DNA of 26,930 nucleotides from JBDKUD01 sp050943315 (GCA_050943315.1 JBMNOY010000028.1:1-26930), one strand, 5' to 3'; numbered from the stretch's first letter, positions 1-8,087 are shown. Notes: a model not told the origin generated them from the sequence alone. Numbers and translations: made by a program.

Positions 1-1
1 T

Positions 2-436
2 TTTCACCGGCAGTTGGGACTGTACCAGACCATGTATGAGCTTTCCGGGCAGCAGCAGAGTATTCTGCGGTCTACTGGCACGGGCAAGGCTGAGCAAGTG
101 CGTCAGGTACTGTCCGCACGCCAGGAGCTTATCAAGGAAATAAGTGATCTTAATCAAGCCAATATCCAGCTGCGCCGACAGGTTAAGCAGCATTTGGGCA
201 TTGATGAGTTCGTTTTCAGCCAGTTGGAAACTAGAATTGATCCGAGCCAATTCCAGCAGCTGCGACAAGTAATTGCTGGGATTGAAAGGATATTAAAGGC
301 CATAATGATAACCGATAACTGGAACGAAGCCGCTATGCGCAAAGATGCGGCCTCCCGGCAACAGCTTGCTTCCCGGGGGACACAGAATCAAGCTGCCCAG
401 GCCTATAATGAACATAAAAACTATAAAAAAGAATGA
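2..436 (+). CDS. FliT/FlgN-like flagellar export chaperone (5' end outside window)
   Basis: The reading frame is open to the left edge (the codons before the TTG at 14 continue it), so the gene is probably truncated at its 5' end. The visible part is about 145 residues, hydrophilic, almost entirely predicted helix and rich in Gln, Arg and Glu, with no membrane segment. The pattern LYQ..YEL..QQQ followed by RQELIKEISDLNQ resembles small helical chaperones of the FlgN and FliT type, which hold flagellar subunits before export. Position also supports FliT: in B. subtilis fliT lies directly upstream of hpf (yvyD) and secA, as here. The C-terminal 30 residues are low complexity (Gln, Ala, Asn, Lys). 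The choice between FliT and FlgN cannot be made from sequence alone. Confidence 0.6.
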   Translation, partial: FHRQLGLYQTMYELSGQQQSILRSTGTGKAEQVRQVLSARQELIKEISDLNQANIQLRRQVKQHLGIDEFVFSQLETRIDPSQFQQLRQVIAGIERILKAIMITDNWNEAAMRKDAASRQQLASRGTQNQAAQAYNEHKNYKKE

Positions 437-485
437 TTTAGTCGGATAATATTGACAAAAGGCTATATATTGTAGATATAGCTTC

Positions 486-515
486 TTGATATTTGGTTTT
501 TAGGGAGTATATAAT
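486..515 (+). promoter_or_regulatory. Sigma-A type promoter for the zinc-ribbon gene
   Basis: TTGATA (486-491) and a perfect TATAAT (510-515) are separated by 18 bases. Transcription would start near 522, giving a leader of about 60 nt before the ATG at 583. A second TTGACA lies upstream at 452-457 with a poorer -10 (GATATA, 475-480). Confidence 0.65.
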
Positions 516-582
516 AATATCATGCTAAAATGGTATATTTATAAATATGCCCGGCAAATTCTAAAAAGCGAGGTTTTCTTTA

Positions 583-873
583 ATGTTTGAAGACAAAACA
601 TTAGTGTGCCAAGACTGTGGTCAGGAGTTTATCTTCACAGCAGGCGAACAAGAGTTCTATCATGAAAAGGGTTTCGAAAATGAACCCAAACGTTGCAAAG
701 AGTGCCGTCAGAATCGCCGTAACCGCAGTGGCAACAGAGCCCCACGGGAAATGTACACTGCCGTTTGTGCGCAGTGTGGGGCTGAGACTCAGGTCCCATT
801 CAAACCTGTAGAGGGCAGACCAGTTTATTGTTTAGAATGCTATCAAGCACAAAAGGAGTCAGCAGCATACTAA
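583..873 (+). CDS. Small zinc-ribbon protein with two CxxC pairs per half
   Basis: A 96-residue protein with four CxxC knuckles: CQDC at residues 9-12, CKEC at 38-41, CAQC at 62-65 and CLEC at 80-83. The first two and last two each make one treble-clef or ribbon-like zinc site. The middle is basic (RQNRRNRSGNR), which suggests nucleic-acid or ribosome contact, though this is inference. It matches the widespread family of short 'probable zinc-ribbon' proteins of unknown function found in many anaerobes. It stands alone between its own promoter (486-515) and terminator (906-929), so it is monocistronic. No enzymatic motif is visible. Confidence 0.85.
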   Translation: MFEDKTLVCQDCGQEFIFTAGEQEFYHEKGFENEPKRCKECRQNRRNRSGNRAPREMYTAVCAQCGAETQVPFKPVEGRPVYCLECYQAQKESAAY

Positions 874-905
874 GATTCCTAATGTGTGTGAAATAGATAT
901 ATTAT

Positions 906-929
906 ACCGGGCTTCGCGCCCGGTTTTTT
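906..929 (+). terminator. Rho-independent terminator after the zinc-ribbon gene
   Basis: A CCGGGC stem (907-912) and GCCCGG (918-923) flank a 5-nt loop and are followed by six T. An extra A:T pair closes the base. Confidence 0.9.
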
Positions 930-950
930 CATTTTCCCGGGGGACGCTGA

Positions 951-1005
951 CAGGGGGAGGGGATGTGACAGAAGAACCGTCCCCTTGTCACACCCCCTCC
1001 CCCTG
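951..1005. repeat. REP-like long palindrome
   Basis: Two 20-nt arms (951-970 and 986-1005) pair at 19 of 20 positions; the only mismatch is A963 against C993. They enclose a 15-nt loop at 971-985. The outer half is G-rich on the left and C-rich on the right (CAGGGGGAGGGG against its complement); the inner half is GTGACA/TGTCAC. There is no T tract on either side, so it is not a standard terminator. The loop and inner stem (GTGACA, GAACCGTCCCC, TGTCAC) recall dispersed palindromes I remember from clostridial genomes; that is memory, not a search. It sits between the terminator at 906-929 and the hpf promoter and is unrelated in sequence to families A, B and C. Confidence 0.8.
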
Positions 1006-1030
1006 CTACCTGTATCGAATTTTTTCAGTG

Positions 1031-1058
1031 GAAGGATTTTGTTATTATTGCGTAGAAT
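1031..1058 (+). promoter_or_regulatory. Sigma-H type promoter for hpf
   Basis: The B. subtilis sigma-H consensus is RnAGGAWWW, 11-12 nt, RnnGAAT. Here GAAGGATTT (1031-1039) and GTAGAAT (1052-1058) are separated by exactly 12 nt, a full match. The start codon of hpf follows at 1094. B. subtilis yvyD (hpf) is known to be transcribed from sigma-B and sigma-H promoters, so the match fits the gene. Confidence 0.6.
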
Positions 1059-1093
1059 AATATAAAGCACAACCGGGAAAGGGAGTGGGATTA

Positions 1094-1639
1094 ATGAGGT
1101 TTGACATCAGAGGCAAAAACGTTGAGATTACCGATGCTTTAAAGGACTACACCACTAAAAGGCTTTCCAAGTTGGAGAAATACATCGAAAATGTAAAGGG
1201 GGCGCAGGTAACATTATCTGTCGAGGGCGAAAGGCACAAGGTAGAGGTAACCATTCCCCTGAATGGCATGATTCTTCGGGGAGAGGAAGTCACCGAAGAC
1301 ATGTATTCTTCTATCGATATGGTAGAAGAGAAGTTGGAAAAACAGATTGAAAAATATAAAACCAAACTGTACCGCAATAATCGCGGAGCCGGACTCAAGA
1401 AAGGCTTGATTGAAGAAATAGAGGAGGAATTGGATCATTCTGAGGCTCCGGAGAAGTTTAAAATAGTAAGGACTAAGAAGTTTGCTATGAAACCCATGGA
1501 CGAAGAAGAAGCCATAATGCAGATGAACCTCTTGGGACATAATTTCTTCGTTTTCTTCAATGCCCGCAGCGAAGAGGTCAATGTGGTATATAAAAGAAAG
1601 GACGGTAATTACGGTTTAATTGAGCAATACTTCGACTAG
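1094..1639 (+). CDS. hpf: Ribosome hibernation promoting factor, long form
   Basis: This is a 181-residue HPF of the long type found in Bacillota. It binds the 30S decoding region in stationary phase and its C-terminal domain pairs two ribosomes into inactive 100S dimers. The N-terminal half (MRFDIRGKNVEITDALKDY, about 1-100) is the S30AE/YfiA domain. After an acidic linker (EEIEEELDH) comes the C-terminal dimerisation domain (about 120-181, from IVRTKKFAMKPMDEEEAI to the end). I chose ATG 1094 over GTG 1085 because it gives the family-standard N terminus and a good Shine-Dalgarno (AAAGGGAGT, 1078-1086) 7 nt upstream; the GTG lies inside that site. It has its own sigma-H-like promoter and precedes secA as in B. 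subtilis. Confidence 0.96.
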   Translation: MRFDIRGKNVEITDALKDYTTKRLSKLEKYIENVKGAQVTLSVEGERHKVEVTIPLNGMILRGEEVTEDMYSSIDMVEEKLEKQIEKYKTKLYRNNRGAGLKKGLIEEIEEELDHSEAPEKFKIVRTKKFAMKPMDEEEAIMQMNLLGHNFFVFFNARSEEVNVVYKRKDGNYGLIEQYFD

Positions 1640-1650
1640 TTGAAGGTCGA

Positions 1651-1679
1651 TTGACAACAATGATAAAATTAAAAATGAT
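1651..1679 (+). promoter_or_regulatory. Possible promoter upstream of secA
   Basis: A perfect TTGACA (1651-1656) is followed after 17 nt by AATGAT (1674-1679), a 4-of-6 match to the -10. It begins 12 nt after the hpf stop codon. If active, transcription starts just before the hairpin at 1693-1719. Confidence 0.45.
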
Positions 1680-1692
1680 TACGTAGGAGTAT

Positions 1693-1719
1693 GAGGAACC
1701 GTAAGGTTCCTCTTTTTTT
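1693..1719 (+). terminator. Terminator-like hairpin between hpf and secA
   Basis: A perfect 8-bp stem, GAGGAACC (1693-1700) and GGTTCCTC (1705-1712), has a GTAA loop and is followed by seven T. It ends 17 nt before the secA ATG. It may simply terminate hpf, or act as a leader attenuator for a transcript from the promoter at 1651-1679. Confidence 0.75.
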
Positions 1720-1736
1720 AAAAAGGAGAGAAATTA

Positions 1737-4229
1737 ATGTTAAAAAATCTGGTAAAAAGCTTGCTGGATGATGATGAAAAAATAATAAAGAAAATGCGTC
1801 ATACCGTAGATAAAATCAATAAATTGGAACCTTCCATGGAGGGGCTAAGCGTTGAGGACTTTCCGCGAAAAACAGCAGAATTTAAGGAAAGGCTAAAGAA
1901 CGGGGAAGAATTAGACGATATATTACCAGAGGCATTTGCCCTGGTCAGGGAAGCATCGCGCCGGGTGCTGGGATTAAGGCACTTTGATGTGCAGCTGATT
2001 GGCGGCATGGTGTTGCATCAGGGACGCATTGCGGAGATGAAAACCGGTGAAGGTAAAACCCTGGTGGCTACCTTGCCGGCTTATTTGAATGCCCTGGCGG
2101 GAAAAGGCGTACACATTGTTACCGTCAATGATTACCTGGCCTCCCGTGATGCGGGCTGGATGGGTCCAATTTACGAAATGTGCGGTTTATCGGTGGGGCT
2201 GATTGTACATGGGTTAAGCTATGAGGAAAGAAAGGCTGCTTATGCCTGTGATATTACCTTCGGCACCAATAATGAACTGGGTTTTGACTATCTGCGCGAT
2301 AATATGGTGGTGGCCGCTGATAATATGGTGCAGCGCGACCTGCATTATGCCATTATCGACGAAGTGGACTCCATCCTGATAGACGAGGCGCGGACTCCCC
2401 TCATTATTTCCGGGGAGGGGGACAAGCCCACTGATCTATATTACCGCATTGCCAAGTTTATACCGCGATTGGTCAATGAGACCGATTACAAAGTAGATGA
2501 GAAATCCCACGTGGCTACCCTAACTGAGGATGGGGTAAGACAGGTGGAAAAGTATTTTGGTATCGAGAATTTATCGGAAAATATGGAACTGGCCCATCAT
2601 GTCAATCAGGGCTTAAGGGCTCACACCCTGATGAAAAGGGACCGGGATTATGTGGTCAAAGATGATCAGGTCATAATTGTTGATGAGTTTACCGGCCGCC
2701 TAATGCTGGGGCGCAGGTATAGTGACGGGCTGCACCAGGCGATTGAAGCCAAGGAAGGGGTCAAGATTGAAAAGGAATCCCAGACCCTAGCTACGATAAC
2801 GTTCCAGAACTATTTCCGTATGTACAAGAAACTGGCTGGTATGACCGGTACGGCGAAAACCGAAGAAGAGGAATTTCGTAAAATTTACGGTATTGATGTG
2901 GTGGCTATTCCCACCCATAGGCCTATGATAAGGGTGGATAAGCCAGATTTGATTTACCGCACCGAACAGGGCAAGTTTAATGCTGTAGTTGAAGATATTG
3001 TGGAGAGAAATAAAAAGGGGCAGCCAGTACTGGTAGGTACTATTTCGATTGAGAAATCCGAGCTGTTAAGCCAGATGCTGAAAAAACGGGGTGTCAAACA
3101 CCAGGTTCTTAATGCCAAATACCATGAAAAGGAAGCCCAGATCATCGCTCAAGCGGGCCAGGCCGGAACAGTGACCATAGCCACTAATATGGCCGGTAGA
3201 GGAACTGATATTGTACTGGGCGAAGGGGTCACGGAACTGGGTGGATTGTATGTACTGGGTACAGAAAGACACGAAGCCCGTCGTATAGATAACCAGCTGC
3301 GGGGCCGTTCCGGACGTCAGGGGGATCCGGGAGAATCGCGGTTCTACGTTTCCCTGGAGGATGACCTGATGCGCCTGTTTGGCTCCTCAAATATTGAGGG
3401 CTTAATGGACCGGTTGGGTATGGATGATGACATGCCCATTGAAAATAAAATGATTTCCAAGGCGATTGAAAACGCCCAGAAGAAAGTAGAGAGCCACAAC
3501 TTCAGTATCCGTAAAAATGTTCTGGAATACGACGATGTCATTAACCAGCAGCGTGAGGTTATTTACGGGGAGCGGAAAAAGGTCCTGTATGGCGAAGACC
3601 TGAAGGAAACCATTATCACCATGATGGATGATGTTATTGACCAGGTGGTGGATAATTTCGCCGGCGAGGTTAAATACGCCGACAACTGGGACCTGGACGG
3701 CTTGTTAAATTATATTGAACAGCATGTTATCCCTCAGCTGGATTTTACCACCGAGGATCTTAAGGGCATGCTGAAGGATGAGTGCAAGGAGTTTTTGACC
3801 GAGCGGGCCCATGCCATTTATGAAGCCCGGGAGGCAGAACTGGGCAGTGAAACCATGCGCGAACTGGAGCGGGCCATCCTGCTCCGGATTATTGATAATA
3901 AATGGATGGATCATATTGATGCCATGGATCAGCTGCGTAATGGTATATCACTTAGGGCTTATGCCCAGCGCGACCCATTAGTGGAGTACAAGTTTGAGGC
4001 TTATCAGGCCTTTCAAGATATGATCTATAGTATGAAAGAAGATGTAGTCAGGTATATCCTGCGGGTTAAGGTTATTCAGAAACCCGAGGAAAGACGCATG
4101 GTCGAAAACCAGGGAGAAGAGGCGGTCAAGAAACCGGTTAAGGTCGGCAAAAAGATTGGCCGTAATGACCTCTGTCCCTGCGGGAGCGGCAAAAAATACA
4201 AAAAATGTTGCGGAAGAGGGATTAGTTAA
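1737..4229 (+). CDS. secA: Protein translocase ATPase SecA
   Basis: SecA drives preproteins through the SecYEG channel by ATP hydrolysis. The 830-residue length is typical. Visible are the Walker A motif MKTGEGKT (101-108), the DEAD-type Walker B DEVD (208-211) followed by DEARTPLIISG, the preprotein cross-linking region, the second helicase lobe with TNMAGRGTDIVL and the arginine-finger segment QLRGRSGRQGDPG, and the helical scaffold. The C-terminal zinc-binding tail RNDLCPCGSGKKYKKCC, which contacts SecB or lipids, is intact, and the linker before it is basic. The start is ATG 1737 with AAGGAG at 1723-1728. The stop overlaps the motA start by one base (TAATG), so secA and motAB are probably translationally coupled. 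Confidence 0.99.
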   Translation: MLKNLVKSLLDDDEKIIKKMRHTVDKINKLEPSMEGLSVEDFPRKTAEFKERLKNGEELDDILPEAFALVREASRRVLGLRHFDVQLIGGMVLHQGRIAEMKTGEGKTLVATLPAYLNALAGKGVHIVTVNDYLASRDAGWMGPIYEMCGLSVGLIVHGLSYEERKAAYACDITFGTNNELGFDYLRDNMVVAADNMVQRDLHYAIIDEVDSILIDEARTPLIISGEGDKPTDLYYRIAKFIPRLVNETDYKVDEKSHVATLTEDGVRQVEKYFGIENLSENMELAHHVNQGLRAHTLMKRDRDYVVKDDQVIIVDEFTGRLMLGRRYSDGLHQAIEAKEGVKIEKESQTLATITFQNYFRMYKKLAGMTGTAKTEEEEFRKIYGIDVVAIPTHRPMIRVDKPDLIYRTEQGKFNAVVEDIVERNKKGQPVLVGTISIEKSELLSQMLKKRGVKHQVLNAKYHEKEAQIIAQAGQAGTVTIATNMAGRGTDIVLGEGVTELGGLYVLGTERHEARRIDNQLRGRSGRQGDPGESRFYVSLEDDLMRLFGSSNIEGLMDRLGMDDDMPIENKMISKAIENAQKKVESHNFSIRKNVLEYDDVINQQREVIYGERKKVLYGEDLKETIITMMDDVIDQVVDNFAGEVKYADNWDLDGLLNYIEQHVIPQLDFTTEDLKGMLKDECKEFLTERAHAIYEAREAELGSETMRELERAILLRIIDNKWMDHIDAMDQLRNGISLRAYAQRDPLVEYKFEAYQAFQDMIYSMKEDVVRYILRVKVIQKPEERRMVENQGEEAVKKPVKVGKKIGRNDLCPCGSGKKYKKCCGRGIS

Positions 4230-5014
4230 TGGATATTGCCAGTCTGGGAGGGTTACTTCTCGGTTTAGGATCCTTGGCCTTGGCCTTTATAATTGAGGGC
4301 GGGAGCATGGGGATGTTATGGACGAAAACCGCTTTTCTGATTGTTTTTGGGGGCACCATCGGAGCTACGATTTTAAGTTTTACCCCCAAAGAGCTTAAGA
4401 CTGTTCCCCATTTTTTTAAAGTGGTTTTTGATGCGAAGAATATTGATTACCTGACCATACTGGATAATCTGGTTGATACAGCTGACAAGGCCAGGCGGGA
4501 GGGATTATTAAGCCTGGAGGGACAGTTGGCCCAGATAGATAATCCATTTCTGGCGCGGGGTTTGCAACTAGTTATAGATGGGACCGATCCCGACCTGACG
4601 CGAAACATGCTGGAAATGGAAATTGAGGCTTATGAAAAGGCGGAGAAAGTTGGCGCGGATATGTTCATGACCGCCGGTGGCTTTAGTCCTACCATGGGTA
4701 TTATCGGAACCGTTATGGGGATGGTAAATGTTTTGAGTAATCTTTCCAACCCTGATGAACTGGGGCCGGCTATTTCCGTAGCGTTTCTAGCTACATTATA
4801 TGGTATTTTTTCCGCCAATCTGTTGTGGATTCCTTTTGGCACCAAAATTAAAATAAAAACTGCCAAAGAAGCTTTGCTTATGGAACTAATCCTGGAGGGT
4901 ATTCTTTCCATTCAGGCCGGAGAGAATCCCCGGGTTATCCGCGAGAAATTACTGACCTTCCTGCCGGACGATATAAAAGGAGCAGCCCAAATCGAGGAAC
5001 AGGCAAGGATGTGA
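4229..5014 (+). CDS. motA: Flagellar motor stator protein MotA
   Basis: A 261-residue MotA/PomA family protein, the cytoplasmic-loop partner of MotB in the ion-driven stator. Four membrane helices are visible: two at the N terminus (about 2-22 and 32-50) and two after the large cytoplasmic loop (about 145-170 and 178-200). The third helix carries the family signature GGFSPTMGIIGTVMGM with the conserved proline. The charged loop between (residues 55-140) is the region that contacts FliG. The ATG shares its A with the secA TAA stop, which is unusual, since motAB is normally its own operon or sits among flagellar genes. The coupled ion (H+ or Na+) is not settled by the sequence. Confidence 0.95.
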   Translation: MDIASLGGLLLGLGSLALAFIIEGGSMGMLWTKTAFLIVFGGTIGATILSFTPKELKTVPHFFKVVFDAKNIDYLTILDNLVDTADKARREGLLSLEGQLAQIDNPFLARGLQLVIDGTDPDLTRNMLEMEIEAYEKAEKVGADMFMTAGGFSPTMGIIGTVMGMVNVLSNLSNPDELGPAISVAFLATLYGIFSANLLWIPFGTKIKIKTAKEALLMELILEGILSIQAGENPRVIREKLLTFLPDDIKGAAQIEEQARM

Positions 5015-5018
5015 TATT

Positions 5019-5834
5019 ATGGCTAGAGGACGGCGCAAGAAAACAGAAGACGAGGGCGAGAGCGGCTTGGAGCGCTGGCTAATTAGTTATGCCGATTTTA
5101 TCACCCTTTTAATGGTTTTCTTTATTATGATGTATGCGATGAGCAAGGTTGATGTAAATAAATATGCTGCTATGGCCAACTCGCTGAGTATGGTATTAAC
5201 CGGCCAGGCCATGTCGATGCTGGATTCTCAGGGCCCTTCCTTGGCTCAGGGCGTTTCCGGGCAGCAGCTTAAGGAAGGATCTGGCCAGGCGCCTGTTAAA
5301 CAAGGCGAGTTGAACGAAATAAAGAAACAGATCGAGGAATTTCTTAAAACCGAAGAAGCTCAGAGCCAGAGCCAGACTAAAACTGGTGAGACTGGTGCAG
5401 CTACCAAACTCAGTGACAACATAATTATTATGGAACAAGAGCGGGGTCTGGTCATCAGTTTTAAGGATGCCCTGCTTTTTGCCAGCGGCTCTGACGAATT
5501 GGCTCCGGGGGCCCGCGAGCTGATAACCAAAGTGGGCATGGCCTTAAACAAAATACCTAACTACATTCGGGTAGAAGGACATACCGACAACCTGCCCATA
5601 CATACCACCAAGTTCCCTTCCAACTGGGAACTATCCGTTCTCAGGGCTACCAATGTGGTGCATGTGCTCCAGGCTGATGCCGGCATTGCTCCCCATCGCC
5701 TGTCCATAATCGGCTACGGTGAATACCGCCCTCTCATTGCCAACAGTGACGCTTTGACCCGCTCCATGAACCGCCGCGTGGACATCGTCATCCTCAAGAA
5801 AAAATACGATTACTTTGAACCATCCTCCCAATAA
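5019..5834 (+). CDS. motB: Flagellar motor stator protein MotB
   Basis: A 271-residue MotB/PomB family protein. A basic cytoplasmic N terminus (RGRRKK) precedes a single membrane helix (about 20-42). The ion-binding aspartate is Asp26 in SYADFITLLMVFF. A Gln- and Lys-rich linker (about 75-135) leads to the C-terminal OmpA-like peptidoglycan-binding domain (about 140-262) with VEGHTDNLPI, NWELSVLRA and the NRRVDIVI end motif. The gene follows motA by 4 nt. SKVDVNKYAAMANS after the helix looks more like PomB/MotS sequences than E. coli MotB, which hints at a sodium-type stator; this is weak evidence. Confidence 0.95.
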   Translation: MARGRRKKTEDEGESGLERWLISYADFITLLMVFFIMMYAMSKVDVNKYAAMANSLSMVLTGQAMSMLDSQGPSLAQGVSGQQLKEGSGQAPVKQGELNEIKKQIEEFLKTEEAQSQSQTKTGETGAATKLSDNIIIMEQERGLVISFKDALLFASGSDELAPGARELITKVGMALNKIPNYIRVEGHTDNLPIHTTKFPSNWELSVLRATNVVHVLQADAGIAPHRLSIIGYGEYRPLIANSDALTRSMNRRVDIVILKKKYDYFEPSSQ

Positions 5835-5875
5835 GTGAAGTTTGTCGGTACGTGGTACGAATAACTTCACTTATT
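5830..5875 (+). terminator. Hairpin overlapping the motB stop codon
   Basis: A perfect 13-bp inverted repeat (5830-5842 and 5863-5875, AATAAGTGAAGTT and its complement) includes the motB TAA. A smaller GTAC/GTAC stem (5848-5851 with 5855-5858) sits in the loop. The following T tract is weak, so it may act as a terminator or as a 3' stabilising structure for the secA-motAB message. Confidence 0.6.
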
Positions 5876-5881
5876 CTTCAC

Positions 5882-5910
5882 TTGCATTGCCTGCTCACAA
5901 TTGCTACATT
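5882..5910 (+). promoter_or_regulatory. Weak promoter candidate for prfB
   Basis: TTGCAT (5882-5887) and TACATT (5905-5910) are spaced by 17 nt. The matches to consensus are modest (3 and 4 of 6). It is the only candidate seen between the motB hairpin and the prfB ribosome-binding site. Confidence 0.25.
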
Positions 5911-5948
5911 TATTAGGTAAATAGTGAACAAAAACAGAGGTGATATGG

Positions 5949-7050
5949 TTGTTAGAGGACCCACAGGGAACTATTAAACAGATTGTTGAGAGATTAGAGG
6001 AAATGAGGGTGTCTCTTTGACATTGATAATCGCAAACACGAGATAACTACTCTGGAAGCCCGGACTTTGCAGGAGGATTTCTGGAACGATAATCAGGAAG
6101 CTCAGAAGATTCTTAAAAATATCAGTGCTCTGAAAGAACCGGTAGAGAGATACGATAATCTTTGCCGGGAGGCCGCTTATATTAATGATATCCTGACCAT
6201 GGCAGCTGAGGAGAATGATGGAGAACTGATGGCGGAAACGGTTAAGGAGTTAGAAAGTTTCGCCAAGAAATTCCGCGATTTTGAACTGATAATTCTATTT
6301 TCCGGTCCTCATGATGCCAGCAATGCTATCGTTTCTTTACATGCCGGCGCTGGCGGAACTGAAGCCCAGGATTGGGTGGAGATGCTCCTGCGCATGTATA
6401 CACGCTGGTGTGAGGATTCCAACTATCAGGTAGAAATACTGGATTTCCTGGCCGGTGACGAAGCCGGGATTAAGAGTGTTACCTTTATGGTCAGCGGCCA
6501 GTTTGCCTATGGTAAACTTAAAAGCGAAGCCGGGGTGCACCGCCTTATTCGTATTTCCCCGTTTGATGCCTCGGGACGGAGGCATACTTCTTTTGCTTCA
6601 GTTTCTGTTTTACCGGATATAGAGGAAGATTTGGAAGTAAAAATAAATCCTGATGATTTAAGAATAGACACCTACCGGTCCAGCGGAGCTGGCGGACAAC
6701 ATATCAATAAGACGGATTCAGCGGTACGGATTACCCATATTCCCACCGGGATTGTGGTGCAATGCCAGAATGAACGCTCCCAGCATGCTAACCGTATGAC
6801 GGCTATGAAAATACTGCAGGCCCGCCTGTTTGAATTAAAGCAGAACCAACAGGAGGATAATCTGCAAAAAATTCAGGGAGAATATAAGGAGATAGCCTGG
6901 GGCAGCCAGATTAGAACCTATACCTTAAACCCCTTCACCCTGGTCAAAGATCACCGTACGGGTGTGGAAATAGGCAATGCCCAGGCAGTGCTGGACGGCA
7001 AGATAGATGAATTCATCTCCGCCTACCTGCACCAGAATACAGAAGTATAA
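5949..7050 (+). CDS. prfB: Peptide chain release factor 2, made by programmed +1 frameshift
   Basis: RF2 releases the finished protein at UGA and UAA. The gene is read as 5949-6017 joined to 6019-7050 (366 residues, normal for RF2). The first 23 codons start at TTG 5949 (AGGTGAT at 5938-5944 as ribosome-binding site) and end at CTT followed by an in-frame TGA (6018-6020). A +1 shift reads GAC next and continues. The remainder has the stop-recognition tripeptide SPF (in RISPFDASGRRH) and the catalytic GGQ (in SSGAGGQHINKT). ATG 5945 is out of frame with both parts. A gene call starting at 6067 would miss the first 39 residues. Position after secA is conserved with B. subtilis. Confidence 0.95.
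6005..6021 (+). promoter_or_regulatory. RF2 autoregulatory frameshift site
   Basis: An internal Shine-Dalgarno-like GAGGGTG (6005-6011) lies 3 nt before CTT TGA C (6015-6021), the well-known RF2 slippery site. When RF2 is scarce the ribosome pauses at TGA and slips from CTT to TTT; when RF2 is abundant it terminates. This matches the established mechanism in E. coli and most bacteria. Confidence 0.93.
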
Positions 7051-7062
7051 AAGAAATAAACA

Positions 7063-7236
7063 GACGCAGACCAACGCAGACTTGTATGACTATCACAGAC
7101 TCTTTTTAGAATATACAATGAGATTATTGTATTTAGTGCCTCAAATTTCTTGAAACTTGATATTACAGGAAGAAAACCATAAAGATTAAATCCTTAAAAG
7201 TGTGCGAAAGTCATAAAAGTCTGCGTAGTCTGCGTC
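7063..7236. repeat. Family A palindromic element, copy A1
   Basis: The left arm (7063-7100) has GACGCAGAC, ACGCAGAC, ATGAC and ACAGAC in order. The right arm (7202-7236) has GTGCG, GTCAT, GTCTGCG and GTCTGCGTC, the complement in reverse order. The loop of about 100 nt is AT-rich with no recognisable gene. It fills most of the 206-nt gap between prfB and the transketolase genes and ends 12 nt before their ribosome-binding site. Confidence 0.85.
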
Positions 7237-7256
7237 CATTAAAGACATAGGAGGAT

Positions 7257-8087
7257 ATGGTGAGAGAGATAAGTGATGCGGCCGTAGCTGCAGTAAAGGA
7301 AAAGGCTCTTACAATGAGACGTAATATTGTTAAAATGCTGGGGGCGGCTGGTTCCGGCCATCCGGGCGGGTCTTTGTCAGCTGCAGATATTGTAGCGACT
7401 TTGTATTTCTGGGAGATGAATATCGATCCCCAAAACCCGGCTGAACCTGACCGTGACCGGTTTGTACTTAGCAAAGGTCATGCGGCACCGCTGCTTTATG
7501 CTGCCCTGGCGGCCAAAGGATTCCTGGCTGAGGAGGAACTGATGACTCTACGGAAGATGGGCAGCAGGCTGCAAGGGCATCCAGATATGCGCAAACTACC
7601 CGGGGTGGAGGCCTGCACCGGCTCACTGGGGCAGGGATTTTCCTGGGCGGTAGGTATGGCCCTGGCCGGGAAAATGGATCAAAAACCTTACCGGGTTTAC
7701 AGCCTCCTGGGAGATGGAGAAGCTGAGGAAGGAATAGTCTGGGAAGCGACAATGGCGGCGGCTCATTATAAACTGGATAATCTGCTGATTTTTTTAGATC
7801 ATAACGGTTTACAGATTGATGGCCCCATAACCCAGGTAATGTCACCCGAGCCTCTAGGCGACAAATTCCGCGCCTTCGGCTGGGAGGTGGTTAGTATCGA
7901 CGGGCACGATTACCGCCAGATAATGCAGGCCTTAAACCGGGGCCGGGAAACCACCGGGCGCCCAACCGCGGTTATTGCTGAAACCATTAAGGGCAAAGGC
8001 GTATCCTATATGGAAAACAAAGCCGAATGGCACGGCACCGCCCCCAATGCCGAACAGGTTCAGCAGGCATTAAAAGAATTAGTATAA
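7257..8087 (+). CDS. Transketolase, N-terminal (thiamine-binding) subunit
   Basis: This is the N-terminal half of a split transketolase, 276 residues, which moves two-carbon ketol units between sugar phosphates in the non-oxidative pentose phosphate pathway. Visible are SGHPGGS (33-39), KGHAAP (73-78), and the thiamine pyrophosphate motif GDGEAEEG (152-159) ending in Asn183 of DHNGLQIDGP. The pyrimidine-binding half is the next gene (8274-9209), so the enzyme is an alpha2beta2-type assembly. The AGGAGG at 7249-7254 is only 2 nt from ATG 7257; GTG 7260, one codon later, has better spacing (5 nt) and may be the true start. Both halves are flanked by family A repeats. Confidence 0.95.
   Translation: MVREISDAAVAAVKEKALTMRRNIVKMLGAAGSGHPGGSLSAADIVATLYFWEMNIDPQNPAEPDRDRFVLSKGHAAPLLYAALAAKGFLAEEELMTLRKMGSRLQGHPDMRKLPGVEACTGSLGQGFSWAVGMALAGKMDQKPYRVYSLLGDGEAEEGIVWEATMAAAHYKLDNLLIFLDHNGLQIDGPITQVMSPEPLGDKFRAFGWEVVSIDGHDYRQIMQALNRGRETTGRPTAVIAETIKGKGVSYMENKAEWHGTAPNAEQVQQALKELV

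Noticed and set aside
5945..5947. ATG as the start of prfB
   Set aside because: It is out of frame with both the short leader part and the main part. TTG 5949 is in frame and suitably spaced from AGGTGAT.
5949..6020. prfB as a pseudogene because of an in-frame TGA
   Set aside because: The TGA is in the canonical CTT-TGA-C frameshift context with an internal Shine-Dalgarno, so it is a regulatory site.
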